Position numbers and translations under genes: made by a program
Assembly: GCF_003075435.1 (NCBI RefSeq)
Contig: NZ_QCZJ01000020.1
Coordinates: 46,783-110,782 of the forward strand
Direction: 5' to 3'
DNA length: 64,000 nt
From: Terrimonas sp.
GTDB lineage: Bacteria; Bacteroidota; Bacteroidia; Chitinophagales; Chitinophagaceae
In this document: positions 54,980 to 63,999 of the stretch, one piece after another
Numbering within the stretch: position 1 is the first letter of the stretch
Layout of the letters: each line of letters opens with the position of its first letter
Notes under the pieces: generated by a model
The model's input: the letters and a program-made list of their open reading frames with translations, nothing else
Databases searched by the model: none
What the model was told of the DNA's origin: nothing

Positions 54980-55906
54980 ATGAAATACCTTCCGTTTCTC
55001 ACAGGAAAATACTCTACTGCGCCGGGATTGATTGCAATTGAAAAAAATCCTGTATCATCTGAAAAATTTATTTTCCAGGTGGATGATACCTACAACCAGT
55101 ATATCGAAAATAAAACTGCCTGCAGAAAAGAAGATATTTACAAATACTATTGCACTTCACGTTTATTGCCCGGCACCATAAGCAGGGTAAATAAATATAT
55201 AGCGCGGCAACTGGTTAAAGAATATCCTGATTTTTTTATACTTGAGGAATCAGGCAAAAGTATTTCATTACACAACAGGATTTTAAACGAAACTATCCAC
55301 TGGAGTGATGATTGGATAGATATTGACAGCGATAAGTATGAATCTCTTTTTGACGCGCTATGCTGCCAGGTGCAGGAAGACATTGCTATAGTACAAATGC
55401 AGGACAATGAAGACTGGCTGACAGCCATTCATCTCTGCTCGCCCAACCATTGGTCGCCAACAGAAAAATGCGGAAAAACTTTCGAGGCTATACACGCGCC
55501 TATACCAGGTATGGATAAAACCATGCAGCAGCATCCTAAAATGTTATCTGCTATTATTCAAAAAGGACCATTTACAAGATTTGCCTGGGGTGTTGCTACT
55601 GATGATCGTTTAAACCACCACCCTGTTCCACCACCTGGTATAGACAGCGATTACTGGAACGGAAGATTAAAAGGAGATGACGCAACAAAATTTTACATAA
55701 GAACAGAGCGACAGAACCTGGTAGGATTTGCAGAAGAAAACGTTTTTATCTTTACTATCCACACTTATTTTTACGATATTTCAGAGCTTGATCATAATGA
55801 GCAAAATCTTTTATGGGAAGCAATAGATACTATGTCTTATGAAAGCAAAATATATAAAGGCATTATTAAAATGGAAGTTGAATTAAAAAGAAAACTGGGC
55901 AAATAG
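54980..55906 (+). CDS. DUF3445 protein (haem-dependent oxidative N-demethylase-like)
   Basis: 308 aa, no signal peptide. The segment AIHLCSPNHWSPTEKCGKTF followed by IHAPIPGM and a late FYIRTERQNLVGFAEENVF is the conserved DUF3445 core. The single characterised group in this family is the alpha subunit of haem-dependent oxidative N-demethylases; the usual partner subunits are not adjacent here. Substrate therefore unknown. It converges on the TPR protein gene, 8 bp between stops. Confidence 0.82.
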   Translation: MKYLPFLTGKYSTAPGLIAIEKNPVSSEKFIFQVDDTYNQYIENKTACRKEDIYKYYCTSRLLPGTISRVNKYIARQLVKEYPDFFILEESGKSISLHNRILNETIHWSDDWIDIDSDKYESLFDALCCQVQEDIAIVQMQDNEDWLTAIHLCSPNHWSPTEKCGKTFEAIHAPIPGMDKTMQQHPKMLSAIIQKGPFTRFAWGVATDDRLNHHPVPPPGIDSDYWNGRLKGDDATKFYIRTERQNLVGFAEENVFIFTIHTYFYDISELDHNEQNLLWEAIDTMSYESKIYKGIIKMEVELKRKLGK

Positions 55907-55914
55907 CTCAAGCA

Positions 55915-56943
55915 TTACAAACCAACATTTACTTTCTTTCTTTTTAAATCTGCCAGCGAGGGATCAAGTTCAATGGCCCTGTCGCATATTTTCATTCCCC
56001 TGGATACATCGCCTTTTTTCTGATATGCCATTCCCATCATATACATTGCCCTTGCATTGGAGGCATCCTGCTGAAGAATATTATCAAAATATCCAATAGC
56101 TTTGGGGTAGTCTTTAATTTTATAATAAGTCTCTGCTATATTGTACAGCAAATTGAGATCGGCAGGTTTTTTTTCCAACAGCCCCATCATTAATTGCAAA
56201 CCCCGTTCAGGTTGCCCGGAGAGTATGCATGATAAAGAAAGGTTTTCGAAATAATCATTATCGGTTTTATATCCTTTTTCAGCAGCTTTTTCATAATAAA
56301 TAACTGCTGTTTTATCATCCGGTATCGCGGAGTAAGTCATAGCCATTTCATAATACCATCTTGCATTATTCGAATCTATGGCCAATGCTTTATGAAAATA
56401 AGGAATGGCTTTTCTGTAATTGCTCATATCTACATAGGATACCGCAATGATGTAGGGAATTTGAGCATTTACCGGGTCGTCTTTGGCGGCTTCTTCAAGA
56501 TACTGAAAAGCTTTACCATAATTCTCATCCTCGTAAAAACTTTTGCCAATTATATAATTAGTACCTGCATATTGACCATGCTGCTGCATCAGCAGACCAA
56601 ACTCAATTGCTTTATGCCATTGACGGAAATTAAAGTTCAGTTGTGCAAGTTGGTGAATGGCCGTGGTATCATTCTTATCAAGCTCATACACCCTTTCAAA
56701 AGCACTTTTTGCCTTTTTGTATTGCCTTAACTCTAACGCGGTATTGGCTAAAGCTTTCCAGCTCTCTTTATCAGTAGAATCAGCATCTACAGACTGCTGA
56801 AAATACTTATGCGCCATTGCAAACCGCCTGCTTTGTTGTTCTTCAGCGCCTTTTGCATAAAAAAAACCTGCGCTGTCTGATATTTGAGAGAAAACCGGTA
56901 ACGACATCACCGCAACAAAGCAAAAAATCAATACACGTTTCAT
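55915..56943 (-). CDS. Secreted tetratricopeptide-repeat protein
   Basis: 342 aa. Signal peptide MKRVLIFCFVAVMSLPVFS, then eight or so TPR units over almost the whole length, e.g. RFAMAHKYFQQSVDADSTDK, NYRKAIPYFHKALAIDSNNA, DYPKAIGYFDNILQQDASNA and VSRGMKICDRAIELDPS. It should be a periplasmic superhelical scaffold for protein contacts. Partner unknown. It lies 14 bp downstream of glgB on the same strand, so they may be cotranscribed, though no functional link is evident. Confidence 0.85.
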   Translation of the reverse strand: MKRVLIFCFVAVMSLPVFSQISDSAGFFYAKGAEEQQSRRFAMAHKYFQQSVDADSTDKESWKALANTALELRQYKKAKSAFERVYELDKNDTTAIHQLAQLNFNFRQWHKAIEFGLLMQQHGQYAGTNYIIGKSFYEDENYGKAFQYLEEAAKDDPVNAQIPYIIAVSYVDMSNYRKAIPYFHKALAIDSNNARWYYEMAMTYSAIPDDKTAVIYYEKAAEKGYKTDNDYFENLSLSCILSGQPERGLQLMMGLLEKKPADLNLLYNIAETYYKIKDYPKAIGYFDNILQQDASNARAMYMMGMAYQKKGDVSRGMKICDRAIELDPSLADLKRKKVNVGL

Positions 56944-56957
56944 ACAACTAAAAGAGG

Positions 56958-59012
56958 CTATTTGAGCACTACTGCACCTAATGGGGGCAGATGAATATTT
57001 ATTTCAAAAACCCTGCCCTTTTTATCAACCATCTCTGACCGTATATCCGGATTTAACACATCCCCGCTTCCCCAGTATTTTTTTTCATCGCTGTTAAAGA
57101 TTTCCTTCCACTGCTCTTTACCCGATACCTGTATCTTCCAATCGTGGTAAACTACAGGCGTTACATTCAGTATTACCAGCACATCATCAGCCGGTTTTTT
57201 CCCTTTGCGCCTGTATACTATTATTCCTTCATCGCGATGATTCAGGTCTATCCATTCAAAACCATAAATATTGAATTGATTCTCGTATAAAGCAGGTTCA
57301 TCACGCAATAGTTTATTCAAATCAGCTACACAATCTTTTAACATTCTATGGGCATCATATTGCAACAAAAACCAATCCAGCTCTGATTTATAATTCCATT
57401 CACTGGTTTGCCCGAATTCATCGCCCATGAACAACAACTTACCGCCGGGATGTGTAAACATATAGGAATACAGCAATCGCAGGTTGGCAAACTTTTGCCA
57501 TTCATCACCAGGCATTTTATATAACATCGGGCTTTTTCCATGCACAATTTCATCGTGACTCAACGGCAACATAAAGTTTTCATCATAGAAGTACATCATA
57601 CTGAAAGAAAACTTATCCTGGTGAAATTTCCGGAAAACGGGGTCGAATTTAAAATAATCAAGTGTATCGTGCATCCAGCCCATCATCCATTTCATACCAA
57701 AACCAAGCCCTCCTTCAAATGTAGGCTTGCTCACACCCGGCCAATCTGTGGCTTCTTCCGCTATCGTCTGCACATCAGGAAAATCCCTGTATATCGTTTC
57801 ATTCAAATCTTTAATAAAAGCGATTGCCTCCAGATTCCCATCGCCGCCATATTCATTTGGCTCCCATTGCCCCGTAGTGCGGGAGTAATTCAATTTAAGC
57901 ATTGAGCTAACTGCATCTACACGTATGCCATCAGCATGATACTTATCAAACCAGTATCTTGCACTGCTGATCAAAAATGATTTTACTTCTCCCCTCTTGT
58001 AGTTGAAAATATAGCTGTTCCAATCCGGGTGAAACCCTTTGCGCATATCCGCGTATTCATAAGTATGCGTTCCATCAAACATGAATAAACCATGCGCGTC
58101 ATACGGAAAATGAGAAGGTACCCAGTCCAGCACAACACCAATGCCTTCATTATGTAATGCATCTACCAAATGCATAAAACCCTGCGGATCGCCGAAGCGG
58201 GATGTTGGCGCAAAATAACCTGCGCCCTGGTATCCCCATGAGCCGTCGAACGGATGCTCCATTACCGGCATAAACTCTACATGTGTAAAGCCCATTTCTT
58301 TTACATAAGGCACCAGGCGCTCTGTAATCTGATCATAAGTATTATAACTTTCTTCATCGTTTTTATCAGGGCGCATCCAGCTTGCCAAATGCACTTCATA
58401 CACACTCCATGGTGCATCAAGCGCATTATGCTTTTTTCGTCGCTTCATCCAAGCATCATCATTCCATGCAAAATCCAAATGCCAGGTTATAGAAGCTGTG
58501 TCCGGCCGCTTCTCCCAAAACCAGGCAAAGGGATCGCCCTTATCCTGCTTATGACCTTTATACCCATGAATGTGATATTTATATACTTCTCCTTTTTTCA
58601 TATTGGGAATAAATCCTTCCCAAATGCCTGAATTATCAAGCCGCACATACAGTGGATGCGAGTCATTATTCCAATCATTAAAATTACCTTTTACAGAAAT
58701 AAACGTAGCGTTGGGCGCCCAAACAGCAAAATAATAACCATCGGTATCCAATACCCTTGCAGGTCTTGAGCCAAAAAGCTTATACAGATTATAGTGTGTG
58801 CCCTGCTGAAAATTACTGATATCTTCATCCGTAAATAAAGAGTAATTCCAAACCGTTTTGGTGCTATCAACAAAATGTATGTCTTCGTATTTTTTTATAG
58901 TTGTATCTGCAGACACTTTTTTATTTTTTTTAGGAGCAGGTATTTGTTTTTTTTCCGTTTTATTTTTATCTGCTGTACTTTTTTTAGCAGCAGTTTTTTT
59001 TGGTGCTGGCAT
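56958..59012 (-). CDS. glgB: 1,4-alpha-glucan branching enzyme with lysine-rich N-terminal tail
   Basis: 684 aa. Residues 1-~45 are a Lys/Ala/Pro-rich tail (MPAPKKTAAKKSTADKNKTE, then KKQIPAPKKNKK). Then CBM48 (~75-170; YYFAVWAPNATFISVKGNFN), a GH13 barrel with VLDWVPSHF, the nucleophile in DGIRVDAVSSML (D366), acid/base in TIAEEATDWPG (~E419) and the transition-state Asp in PLSHDEIVHGK, and a C-terminal beta domain. It adds alpha-1,6 branches to glycogen in the cytosol; the closest resemblance is to GH13_8 branching enzymes. No other glg genes are in the window. The tail is unlike standard GlgB and like histone H1/HU-type basic tails. Confidence 0.95.
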   Translation of the reverse strand: MPAPKKTAAKKSTADKNKTEKKQIPAPKKNKKVSADTTIKKYEDIHFVDSTKTVWNYSLFTDEDISNFQQGTHYNLYKLFGSRPARVLDTDGYYFAVWAPNATFISVKGNFNDWNNDSHPLYVRLDNSGIWEGFIPNMKKGEVYKYHIHGYKGHKQDKGDPFAWFWEKRPDTASITWHLDFAWNDDAWMKRRKKHNALDAPWSVYEVHLASWMRPDKNDEESYNTYDQITERLVPYVKEMGFTHVEFMPVMEHPFDGSWGYQGAGYFAPTSRFGDPQGFMHLVDALHNEGIGVVLDWVPSHFPYDAHGLFMFDGTHTYEYADMRKGFHPDWNSYIFNYKRGEVKSFLISSARYWFDKYHADGIRVDAVSSMLKLNYSRTTGQWEPNEYGGDGNLEAIAFIKDLNETIYRDFPDVQTIAEEATDWPGVSKPTFEGGLGFGMKWMMGWMHDTLDYFKFDPVFRKFHQDKFSFSMMYFYDENFMLPLSHDEIVHGKSPMLYKMPGDEWQKFANLRLLYSYMFTHPGGKLLFMGDEFGQTSEWNYKSELDWFLLQYDAHRMLKDCVADLNKLLRDEPALYENQFNIYGFEWIDLNHRDEGIIVYRRKGKKPADDVLVILNVTPVVYHDWKIQVSGKEQWKEIFNSDEKKYWGSGDVLNPDIRSEMVDKKGRVFEINIHLPPLGAVVLK

Positions 59013-59202
59013 TATCGTAAGAGTTAAATATGGAAAGCAATTGTATTGTCTCGGTTAAATATATGCTTTTTCAGCTTAACACTAAGAGATTGACTATTAA
59101 TTTATGATTGTGAAAAATTTCATAACCTTTTCAAAAAATCCATAAAAAAACATATCAGTAAATTAATTTAGGACAGTCTTTATTTAACCTTAAATATTAA
59201 AG

Positions 59203-60057
59203 ATGAAGAAATATGCTTTTCTGTTATTATTGCTTGCCTCCGGAATTTTTTCTTGTCAAAAAGAAAATAATCCCGGAGAAGATGATCAACAATATCTCCC
59301 GGAAAGAAATATTATTGACACCGCTTATGGTAGTAACGGGCAACAAAAGATGGATATATACCTGCCGGCCAGCAGAACAAAAACCACAAAAACAATTGTA
59401 TTGATACATGGAGGAGGCTGGACAGAGGGAAGCAAAAGCGATTTAACTTCCTCAATACCTGAAATACAAAAACAATTTCCGGGTTATGCTGTAATCAATA
59501 TAAATTACCGTTTGGCTAAAGACGGCAACGACCTGTTTCCTTCCCAGGAAAACGACACAAAATCTGCAATAGCGGCTTATCTTCAGCATACGGATGATTT
59601 TGTTGTTTCAAAAGATATAGTACTGGCAGGTTTTAGTGCCGGCGCGCATCTTGCTTTATTACACGCGTACAAAAACGACCCTGATAAAAACGTAAAGGCA
59701 GTGGTTGACTTTTTTGGACCTACCGAGCTTCCTGCCTTATGGAATATAAATATCCTGTACCAGCTATTATTGTATAATGTTACCGGCAAAACGTATGACC
59801 AGGATCCGGCTATATACAAAAACTCCAGCCCTGCAAATTTTGTTTCAGCGCAATCTCCGCCAACGCTTATACTGCAGGGAGATGCAGATCCAACAGTACC
59901 TCCTTCACAATCTATCCTGCTGTCTGATTCCCTTACTAAGTATAACGTGGCACATCAGTTGGTAATGTACCCTGGTGAAGGTCACGGGTGGACCGGCAAC
60001 AATCTTCTTGATTCTTATGAAAAAATAAAAATATTTCTTAAGGAATATGTGAAATAA
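59203..60057 (+). CDS. Alpha/beta-hydrolase lipoprotein (BD-FAE/esterase-like)
   Basis: 284 aa. Lipobox signal peptide ending GIFSCQKE (Cys18). The oxyanion motif is LIHGGGWTEG, the nucleophile is in LAGFSAGAHLAL (S145), the acid Asp probably in LQGDADPTVP and the His in EGHGWTGNN, giving a complete triad. This pattern fits HGGGW-type carboxylesterases such as BD-FAE/feruloyl-esterase-like enzymes. Membrane-anchored and periplasmic. Substrate unknown. Confidence 0.88.
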   Translation: MKKYAFLLLLLASGIFSCQKENNPGEDDQQYLPERNIIDTAYGSNGQQKMDIYLPASRTKTTKTIVLIHGGGWTEGSKSDLTSSIPEIQKQFPGYAVININYRLAKDGNDLFPSQENDTKSAIAAYLQHTDDFVVSKDIVLAGFSAGAHLALLHAYKNDPDKNVKAVVDFFGPTELPALWNINILYQLLLYNVTGKTYDQDPAIYKNSSPANFVSAQSPPTLILQGDADPTVPPSQSILLSDSLTKYNVAHQLVMYPGEGHGWTGNNLLDSYEKIKIFLKEYVK

Positions 60058-60233
60058 ATCGAAGACACAGGCTACAGCCGCTTCAACTAAATGAAGTATC
60101 AGATACATGCTTAATTATAAAAGCTGCTTTTATAGCTTAACCAAATGATATTCTCATTAGTATAACATATATTTAAATGCGAAACTCCTGTGCCATTAAC
60201 CCGGTGCATTCCTGAAATGTTGAAAAATTCAAT

Positions 60234-60241
60234 TATTTTTG
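60234..60241 (+). promoter_or_regulatory. Candidate -7 box upstream of def
   Basis: TATTTTTG matches the Bacteroidota -7 consensus TAnnTTTG in full, 28 bp upstream of the def ATG. No TTG lies at the expected ~19-bp distance; the nearest is only 11 bp upstream. The 60058-60233 spacer holds no gene. Confidence 0.35.
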
Positions 60242-60269
60242 CCGTTATTTTGGAATTTAATACAACAGC

Positions 60270-60848
60270 ATGATTTTACCAATTGTAGCGTACGGCGCAC
60301 CGGTTTTAAGAACAGTTTGCAAGGATATTAACGCTGATTACCCGGGTTTAAATAAACTTATTGAAGATATGTGGGAAACCATGTATGCTTCGAGTGGCGT
60401 TGGCCTGGCTGCCCCGCAAATCAACAGGGAAGTACGGCTATTTGTAATTGACAGCAAGCAGATATTTGAAGGCATGGATGAAGAAGAAAAAAAGAAATAT
60501 GCTGATGCTCCCGGTGTAAAACAGGTCTTCATCAATGCTCATATTAAAGAACTTGATGGCGAAGAATGGGCTTATAATGAAGGTTGCTTAAGTATTCCAA
60601 AAATAAGAGAAGATATTTACCGCAATGAAGCAGTTACCCTGGAATATGTTGACGATCAGTTCCAGGCACACACACAAACCTTTAAAGGTATTACCGCCAG
60701 AGTAATTTTGCACGAATACGATCATATAGAAGGCAAATTGTTTATTGACTATCTTAAACCATTAAAAAGGAGATTGATCAAGGGCAAGCTGGAAGACATT
60801 TCTAAAGGAAAGGTGAAAGTGGATTATAAGATGACGTTTCCCAAATAA
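60270..60848 (+). CDS. def: Peptide deformylase
   Basis: 192 aa with all three motifs of an active enzyme: GVGLAAPQI, EGCLSIPKI (C106, metal ligand) and HEYDHIEG (H148 and H152 ligands, E149 catalytic). It removes the N-formyl group from nascent proteins, the counterpart of formylated initiator tRNA. A 14-residue acidic insertion with FEGMDEEEKKKYADAPGV lies before motif 2, as is usual in Bacteroidota. The next gene starts 2 bp after the stop, so they are probably cotranscribed. Confidence 0.97.
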   Translation: MILPIVAYGAPVLRTVCKDINADYPGLNKLIEDMWETMYASSGVGLAAPQINREVRLFVIDSKQIFEGMDEEEKKKYADAPGVKQVFINAHIKELDGEEWAYNEGCLSIPKIREDIYRNEAVTLEYVDDQFQAHTQTFKGITARVILHEYDHIEGKLFIDYLKPLKRRLIKGKLEDISKGKVKVDYKMTFPK

Positions 60849-60850
60849 TT

Positions 60851-61789
60851 ATGAAGGCTTTTCTTTCGATAAGCATCTTGTCTTTCCTGCTAACGGAAAA
60901 TATTTTTGCCCAGCAAAAAGATACTGTAGTAGTAGATAATAAAGTCATTACGCTTTCTGAGATCATTATACGCAACAATGTAAATGTTCCTTCTTTTATA
61001 GAGAAAGTAAAAAACGACACCACTTTTTATAAAGCTTTCCGGAATTTACGTGTACTTAACTATACTTCGCTGAACGATGTAAGAATGTTTGATAAGAAGC
61101 AGAAAGTTAAAGCTTCACTTTACAGTAAAACACATCAATGGGCTGCCGGGGGCTGCCGTTATACCAATGTTTTAGAGGAGCAGGTGACCGGCGATATTTA
61201 TGATGAGGATAAAAATTACAATTATTACACGCCCCAGTTATATGCCAGTATTTTTTTTGCAAAAGATACGGTTTGCGGAGAAACCAATATTGTAAAAGGC
61301 ACGGAAATGAGCACAAAGGGAAAATCAGGCACCGCAAAACATAAGGAGCAATTAAAAATACTTTTCTTTAATCCTGGCAAAGCAGTACCCGGCCTGCCTT
61401 TTATAGGCAATAAAACAGCCATATTTGATGAGGACATGGCAGGCTTATACGATTACAATCTTGACCAGGAAGAACATCTCGGCCAGATATGCTATATATT
61501 CTCTATTAAAGCAAAAGATAAAGCCAGCGGAGGAAACAAGAACAAAGTAGTAATTGATGAAATGACTACCTGGTTTAATGTGAAAACGCTGGAAGTGATT
61601 GCCCGTAACTATACCATGAGCTATTCCGCAGGTGTATACGATTTTGACGTTAACATGCAGGTTGAGATGACTAAATACAGGGGCTACCTGGTGCCAAAAC
61701 TGTTGCGCTATACCGGCGACTGGGATGTGGTTTTCAAAAAAAGGGAACGTGGGGTATTTACCGCAACCTTATTCGATTTCAGCGAATGA
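60851..61789 (+). CDS. Secreted protein of unknown function
   Basis: 312 aa. Signal peptide MKAFLSISILSFLLTENIFA. The mature protein is beta-rich with no motif I recognise: TLSEIIIRNNVNVPSFIEKV near the start, a Cys in AAGGCRYTNVLEEQVTGD, AMAGLYDYN-like GLYDYNLDQEEHLGQICYIF, and FNVKTLEVIARNYTMSYSAG. The pattern of predicting a value then modifying it (CYIFSIKAKDK; TTWFNVKTLEV) resembles LolA-like or outer-membrane-lipoprotein-related domains. Between def and rnz, with 2-bp and 37-bp spacing. Confidence 0.55.
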   Translation: MKAFLSISILSFLLTENIFAQQKDTVVVDNKVITLSEIIIRNNVNVPSFIEKVKNDTTFYKAFRNLRVLNYTSLNDVRMFDKKQKVKASLYSKTHQWAAGGCRYTNVLEEQVTGDIYDEDKNYNYYTPQLYASIFFAKDTVCGETNIVKGTEMSTKGKSGTAKHKEQLKILFFNPGKAVPGLPFIGNKTAIFDEDMAGLYDYNLDQEEHLGQICYIFSIKAKDKASGGNKNKVVIDEMTTWFNVKTLEVIARNYTMSYSAGVYDFDVNMQVEMTKYRGYLVPKLLRYTGDWDVVFKKRERGVFTATLFDFSE

Positions 61790-61826
61790 AATATTTGCTG
61801 TACTTTTTCATCCATAATTTTTTTAT

Positions 61827-62735
61827 TTGTTCGCGGTAACTATACTTGGCAATAATTCAGCGCTGCCCATGCACGACAGACACCCAACCTCCCAGGTGGT
61901 GGCTTACTACGAGCATTTATTCCTGGTAGATTGTGGTGAAGGAACGCAGTTGCAAATGACGCGTTATAAAATCCGTCGTAACAGGATAAAGCATATTTTT
62001 ATTTCTCACCTGCATGGAGATCACTATTTCGGTTTACCGGGTTTACTTACAAGCTATGGCTTAAACGGGCGTACGGAAGACCTGTGGATTTTTTCTCCAC
62101 CGCTTTTAAAGGAAATTATAGCATTACATATAAAAGCTGCAGACATTGTTTTGCCATATACCATCCATTTTACAGCGATTGATAAGGAAATGGTTTTGTA
62201 TGAAGATAAGAAAATTGAGATCAGTTGTTTTGCCGTAAGCCACAGAATACCATGCTGGGGATTTTTGTTTAAAGAAAAAGCAAAGCCACTGAAACTAAAT
62301 CCCGATAAATTAAGGGAGTATGCTATTCCATCTTCCTTTTATCCGCGCTTAAAAGAAGGTGAAGATTATATAACCAAAAACGGTGAGATCATAAATAACC
62401 AATTGCTTACTCACCCTCCGGAACCAATACTGAGCTATGCTTATTGCGCAGACACCTCTTATAATGAAAGCATTATTGAAAAAGTAGCCAATTGTGACCT
62501 GGTATACCACGAAACAACCTACCTGGATCTGCAAAGAGAAAAAGCGGCAATGCGTGGACATTCTACCACGAAACAAGCGGCAATGGTTGCATACAAGGCC
62601 AATGCCGGCAAACTGATCATCGGGCATTTCAGCAGCAGGTACGAATTACTGGATGATTTTTTAACCGAAGCACAAGCTGTTTTTGATAATACAGAACTTG
62701 CATTGGAAGGCGCTACCTATATAATTTCAAAATAA
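61827..62735 (+). CDS. rnz: Ribonuclease Z, TTG start
   Basis: 302 aa. The metallo-beta-lactamase zinc motif is ISHLHGDHYFGLPGLL (H61, H63, D65, H66); further ligands are in AVSHRIPCWG, CADTSYNE and IGHFSSRYE. It trims tRNA 3' trailers in the cytosol. The start is a TTG at 61827: MFAVTILGNNSALP is the conserved beginning of the family, no in-frame ATG lies upstream, and the first ATG inside would remove the first strand. Preceded by the unknown secreted protein gene. Confidence 0.95.
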   Translation: MFAVTILGNNSALPMHDRHPTSQVVAYYEHLFLVDCGEGTQLQMTRYKIRRNRIKHIFISHLHGDHYFGLPGLLTSYGLNGRTEDLWIFSPPLLKEIIALHIKAADIVLPYTIHFTAIDKEMVLYEDKKIEISCFAVSHRIPCWGFLFKEKAKPLKLNPDKLREYAIPSSFYPRLKEGEDYITKNGEIINNQLLTHPPEPILSYAYCADTSYNESIIEKVANCDLVYHETTYLDLQREKAAMRGHSTTKQAAMVAYKANAGKLIIGHFSSRYELLDDFLTEAQAVFDNTELALEGATYIISK

Positions 62736-62840
62736 GGAATTGGATATAAATAAGTTACTCTTATGTTGCCCGCATTGCAACCATTGGGGCATCATATTTG
62801 TCTATAAACAGTTTTTATATTTTTATTAAAATTGAAATTT

Positions 62841-63338
62841 ATGAAAAGAACATTCTCCCGCCTGCTCAATGCATCGCTATTGATTGCCATAACCAGCATT
62901 TGGCTTTTTTCATGTAAGCCAAAAATTAAAGATGAAGACATTCAGACTCAGATACAGTCAAACCCGGCGCTTACGCACCTGGTAGCAACAGTAAAAGATG
63001 GTGTGGTAACCCTTAGCGGCGAATGTAAAGATGAAGCAGATAAAACCGCCTCCGAAAACGTGGTAAAACAAATACCGGGTGTAAAAAGCGTGGTAAACAA
63101 CACTACTATTGCACCACCTCCCCCACCTGCTCCTGTAGAAATAGCCGCTGATGATCCGCTTACAAAAGGCATTACAGACGCGTTGAAAGACCACCCTACA
63201 GTTAAGGCTACTGCAAAAGATGGTATAATTACGGTTACCGGCGAAGCCACTTCTGTCAACTGGAAAAAAATTAAAATTGCGCTTGATGCATTGAAGCCTA
63301 AAAAGGTGGATGCTTCAGGATTAACCATAAAAAAATAA
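62841..63338 (+). CDS. Lipoprotein with two BON domains
   Basis: The ATG at 62841 gives 165 aa; a TTG three codons upstream at 62832 is possible. The signal peptide ends in SIWLFSCKPK (lipobox, Cys25). Two BON domains of ~60 residues are separated by a proline linker (APPPPPAPVEIA): ATVKDGVVTLSGECKDEADK and ATAKDGIITVTGEATSVNW. BON domains bind phospholipid or other envelope ligands, often in osmotic protection. The following gene has a related fold and starts 17 bp later. Confidence 0.88.
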   Translation: MKRTFSRLLNASLLIAITSIWLFSCKPKIKDEDIQTQIQSNPALTHLVATVKDGVVTLSGECKDEADKTASENVVKQIPGVKSVVNNTTIAPPPPPAPVEIAADDPLTKGITDALKDHPTVKATAKDGIITVTGEATSVNWKKIKIALDALKPKKVDASGLTIKK

Positions 63339-63355
63339 TTCTAAAATAAAATCAT

Positions 63356-63778
63356 ATGGCATTACAGGATAAATATCAACAACTGATTGATACAGCTAAT
63401 ACCTCCGGCGTAAGCAATCTGCAGGTGAGGGAACAGGACGGTGTATTGTATATAGACGGCGAAGCTCCCTCCGGCGCTGTAAAAGATAAATTGTGGGATG
63501 TATACGGATCTATTGATCCTGATTTTTTGTCAGGCGATGTTGTAATGAATGTAAACGTAGCAACCGCCGTTCCAGGAGCAAAGGTTAAGGTTGTAACAGA
63601 AAAATCGAACCTTAATATAAGAAAAGGACCAGGCACAGATCAGCCTATAGTTGGCAAAGCAGCGCATCATGAAATTATCACATTGGTAAGCAAATCCAAT
63701 GATCAATGGTGGCTGGTAAGAACAGATGATGGCGAAGAAGGCTATGCTTATGCGCAATATCTTGCACCGGTTGAATAA
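63356..63778 (+). CDS. BON/SH3b-domain protein
   Basis: 140 aa, no signal peptide seen. Residues ~5-70 resemble a BON domain (LQVREQDGVLYIDGEAPSGA), residues ~78-138 a bacterial SH3 domain (NLNIRKGPGTDQPIVGKAAH; WWLVRTDDGEEGYAYAQYL). The pair, like LysM-less BON proteins, may bind peptidoglycan or another envelope component, yet the absence of an export signal leaves location open. It follows the BON lipoprotein by 17 bp on the same strand; a terminator lies after it. Confidence 0.8.
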   Translation: MALQDKYQQLIDTANTSGVSNLQVREQDGVLYIDGEAPSGAVKDKLWDVYGSIDPDFLSGDVVMNVNVATAVPGAKVKVVTEKSNLNIRKGPGTDQPIVGKAAHHEIITLVSKSNDQWWLVRTDDGEEGYAYAQYLAPVE

Positions 63779-63800
63779 AAAAGTGTTATATAATATTTTT

Positions 63801-63832
63801 GAAAGGGGCTGTTTTAAGCAGTCTCTTTTTTT
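63801..63832 (+). terminator. Rho-independent terminator
   Basis: GGGGCTG/CAGTCTC stem with two G-U pairs, followed by a run of seven Ts, 23 bp after the BON/SH3b gene stop. Confidence 0.6.
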
Positions 63833-63952
63833 GTGTTTATGCCGGGAAAGAGGTATACGCTGCAACGATTATTTAGGGCTTGCTGTTTAACTCCCGGTAT
63901 TATTTTTTTAGGTTTTTACCAGTAACCGGGTTAGCCGCCTCTTTTTGTATGG

Positions 63953-63999
63953 TTTCGCCGGAAGGCGAAATTGAAAAAATGCGAAGCATATTTTTTCAA
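63953..63999. other. Two adjacent hairpins at the window edge
   Basis: TTTCGCC-GGAA-GGCGAAA (63953-63970) has a GNRA-type loop and is followed at once by TTGAAAAAATGC/GCATATTTTTTCAA (63971-63999) with a 2-nt bulge. The remainder of 63833-63952 shows no gene. The structure may belong to something beyond the window. Confidence 0.45.
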
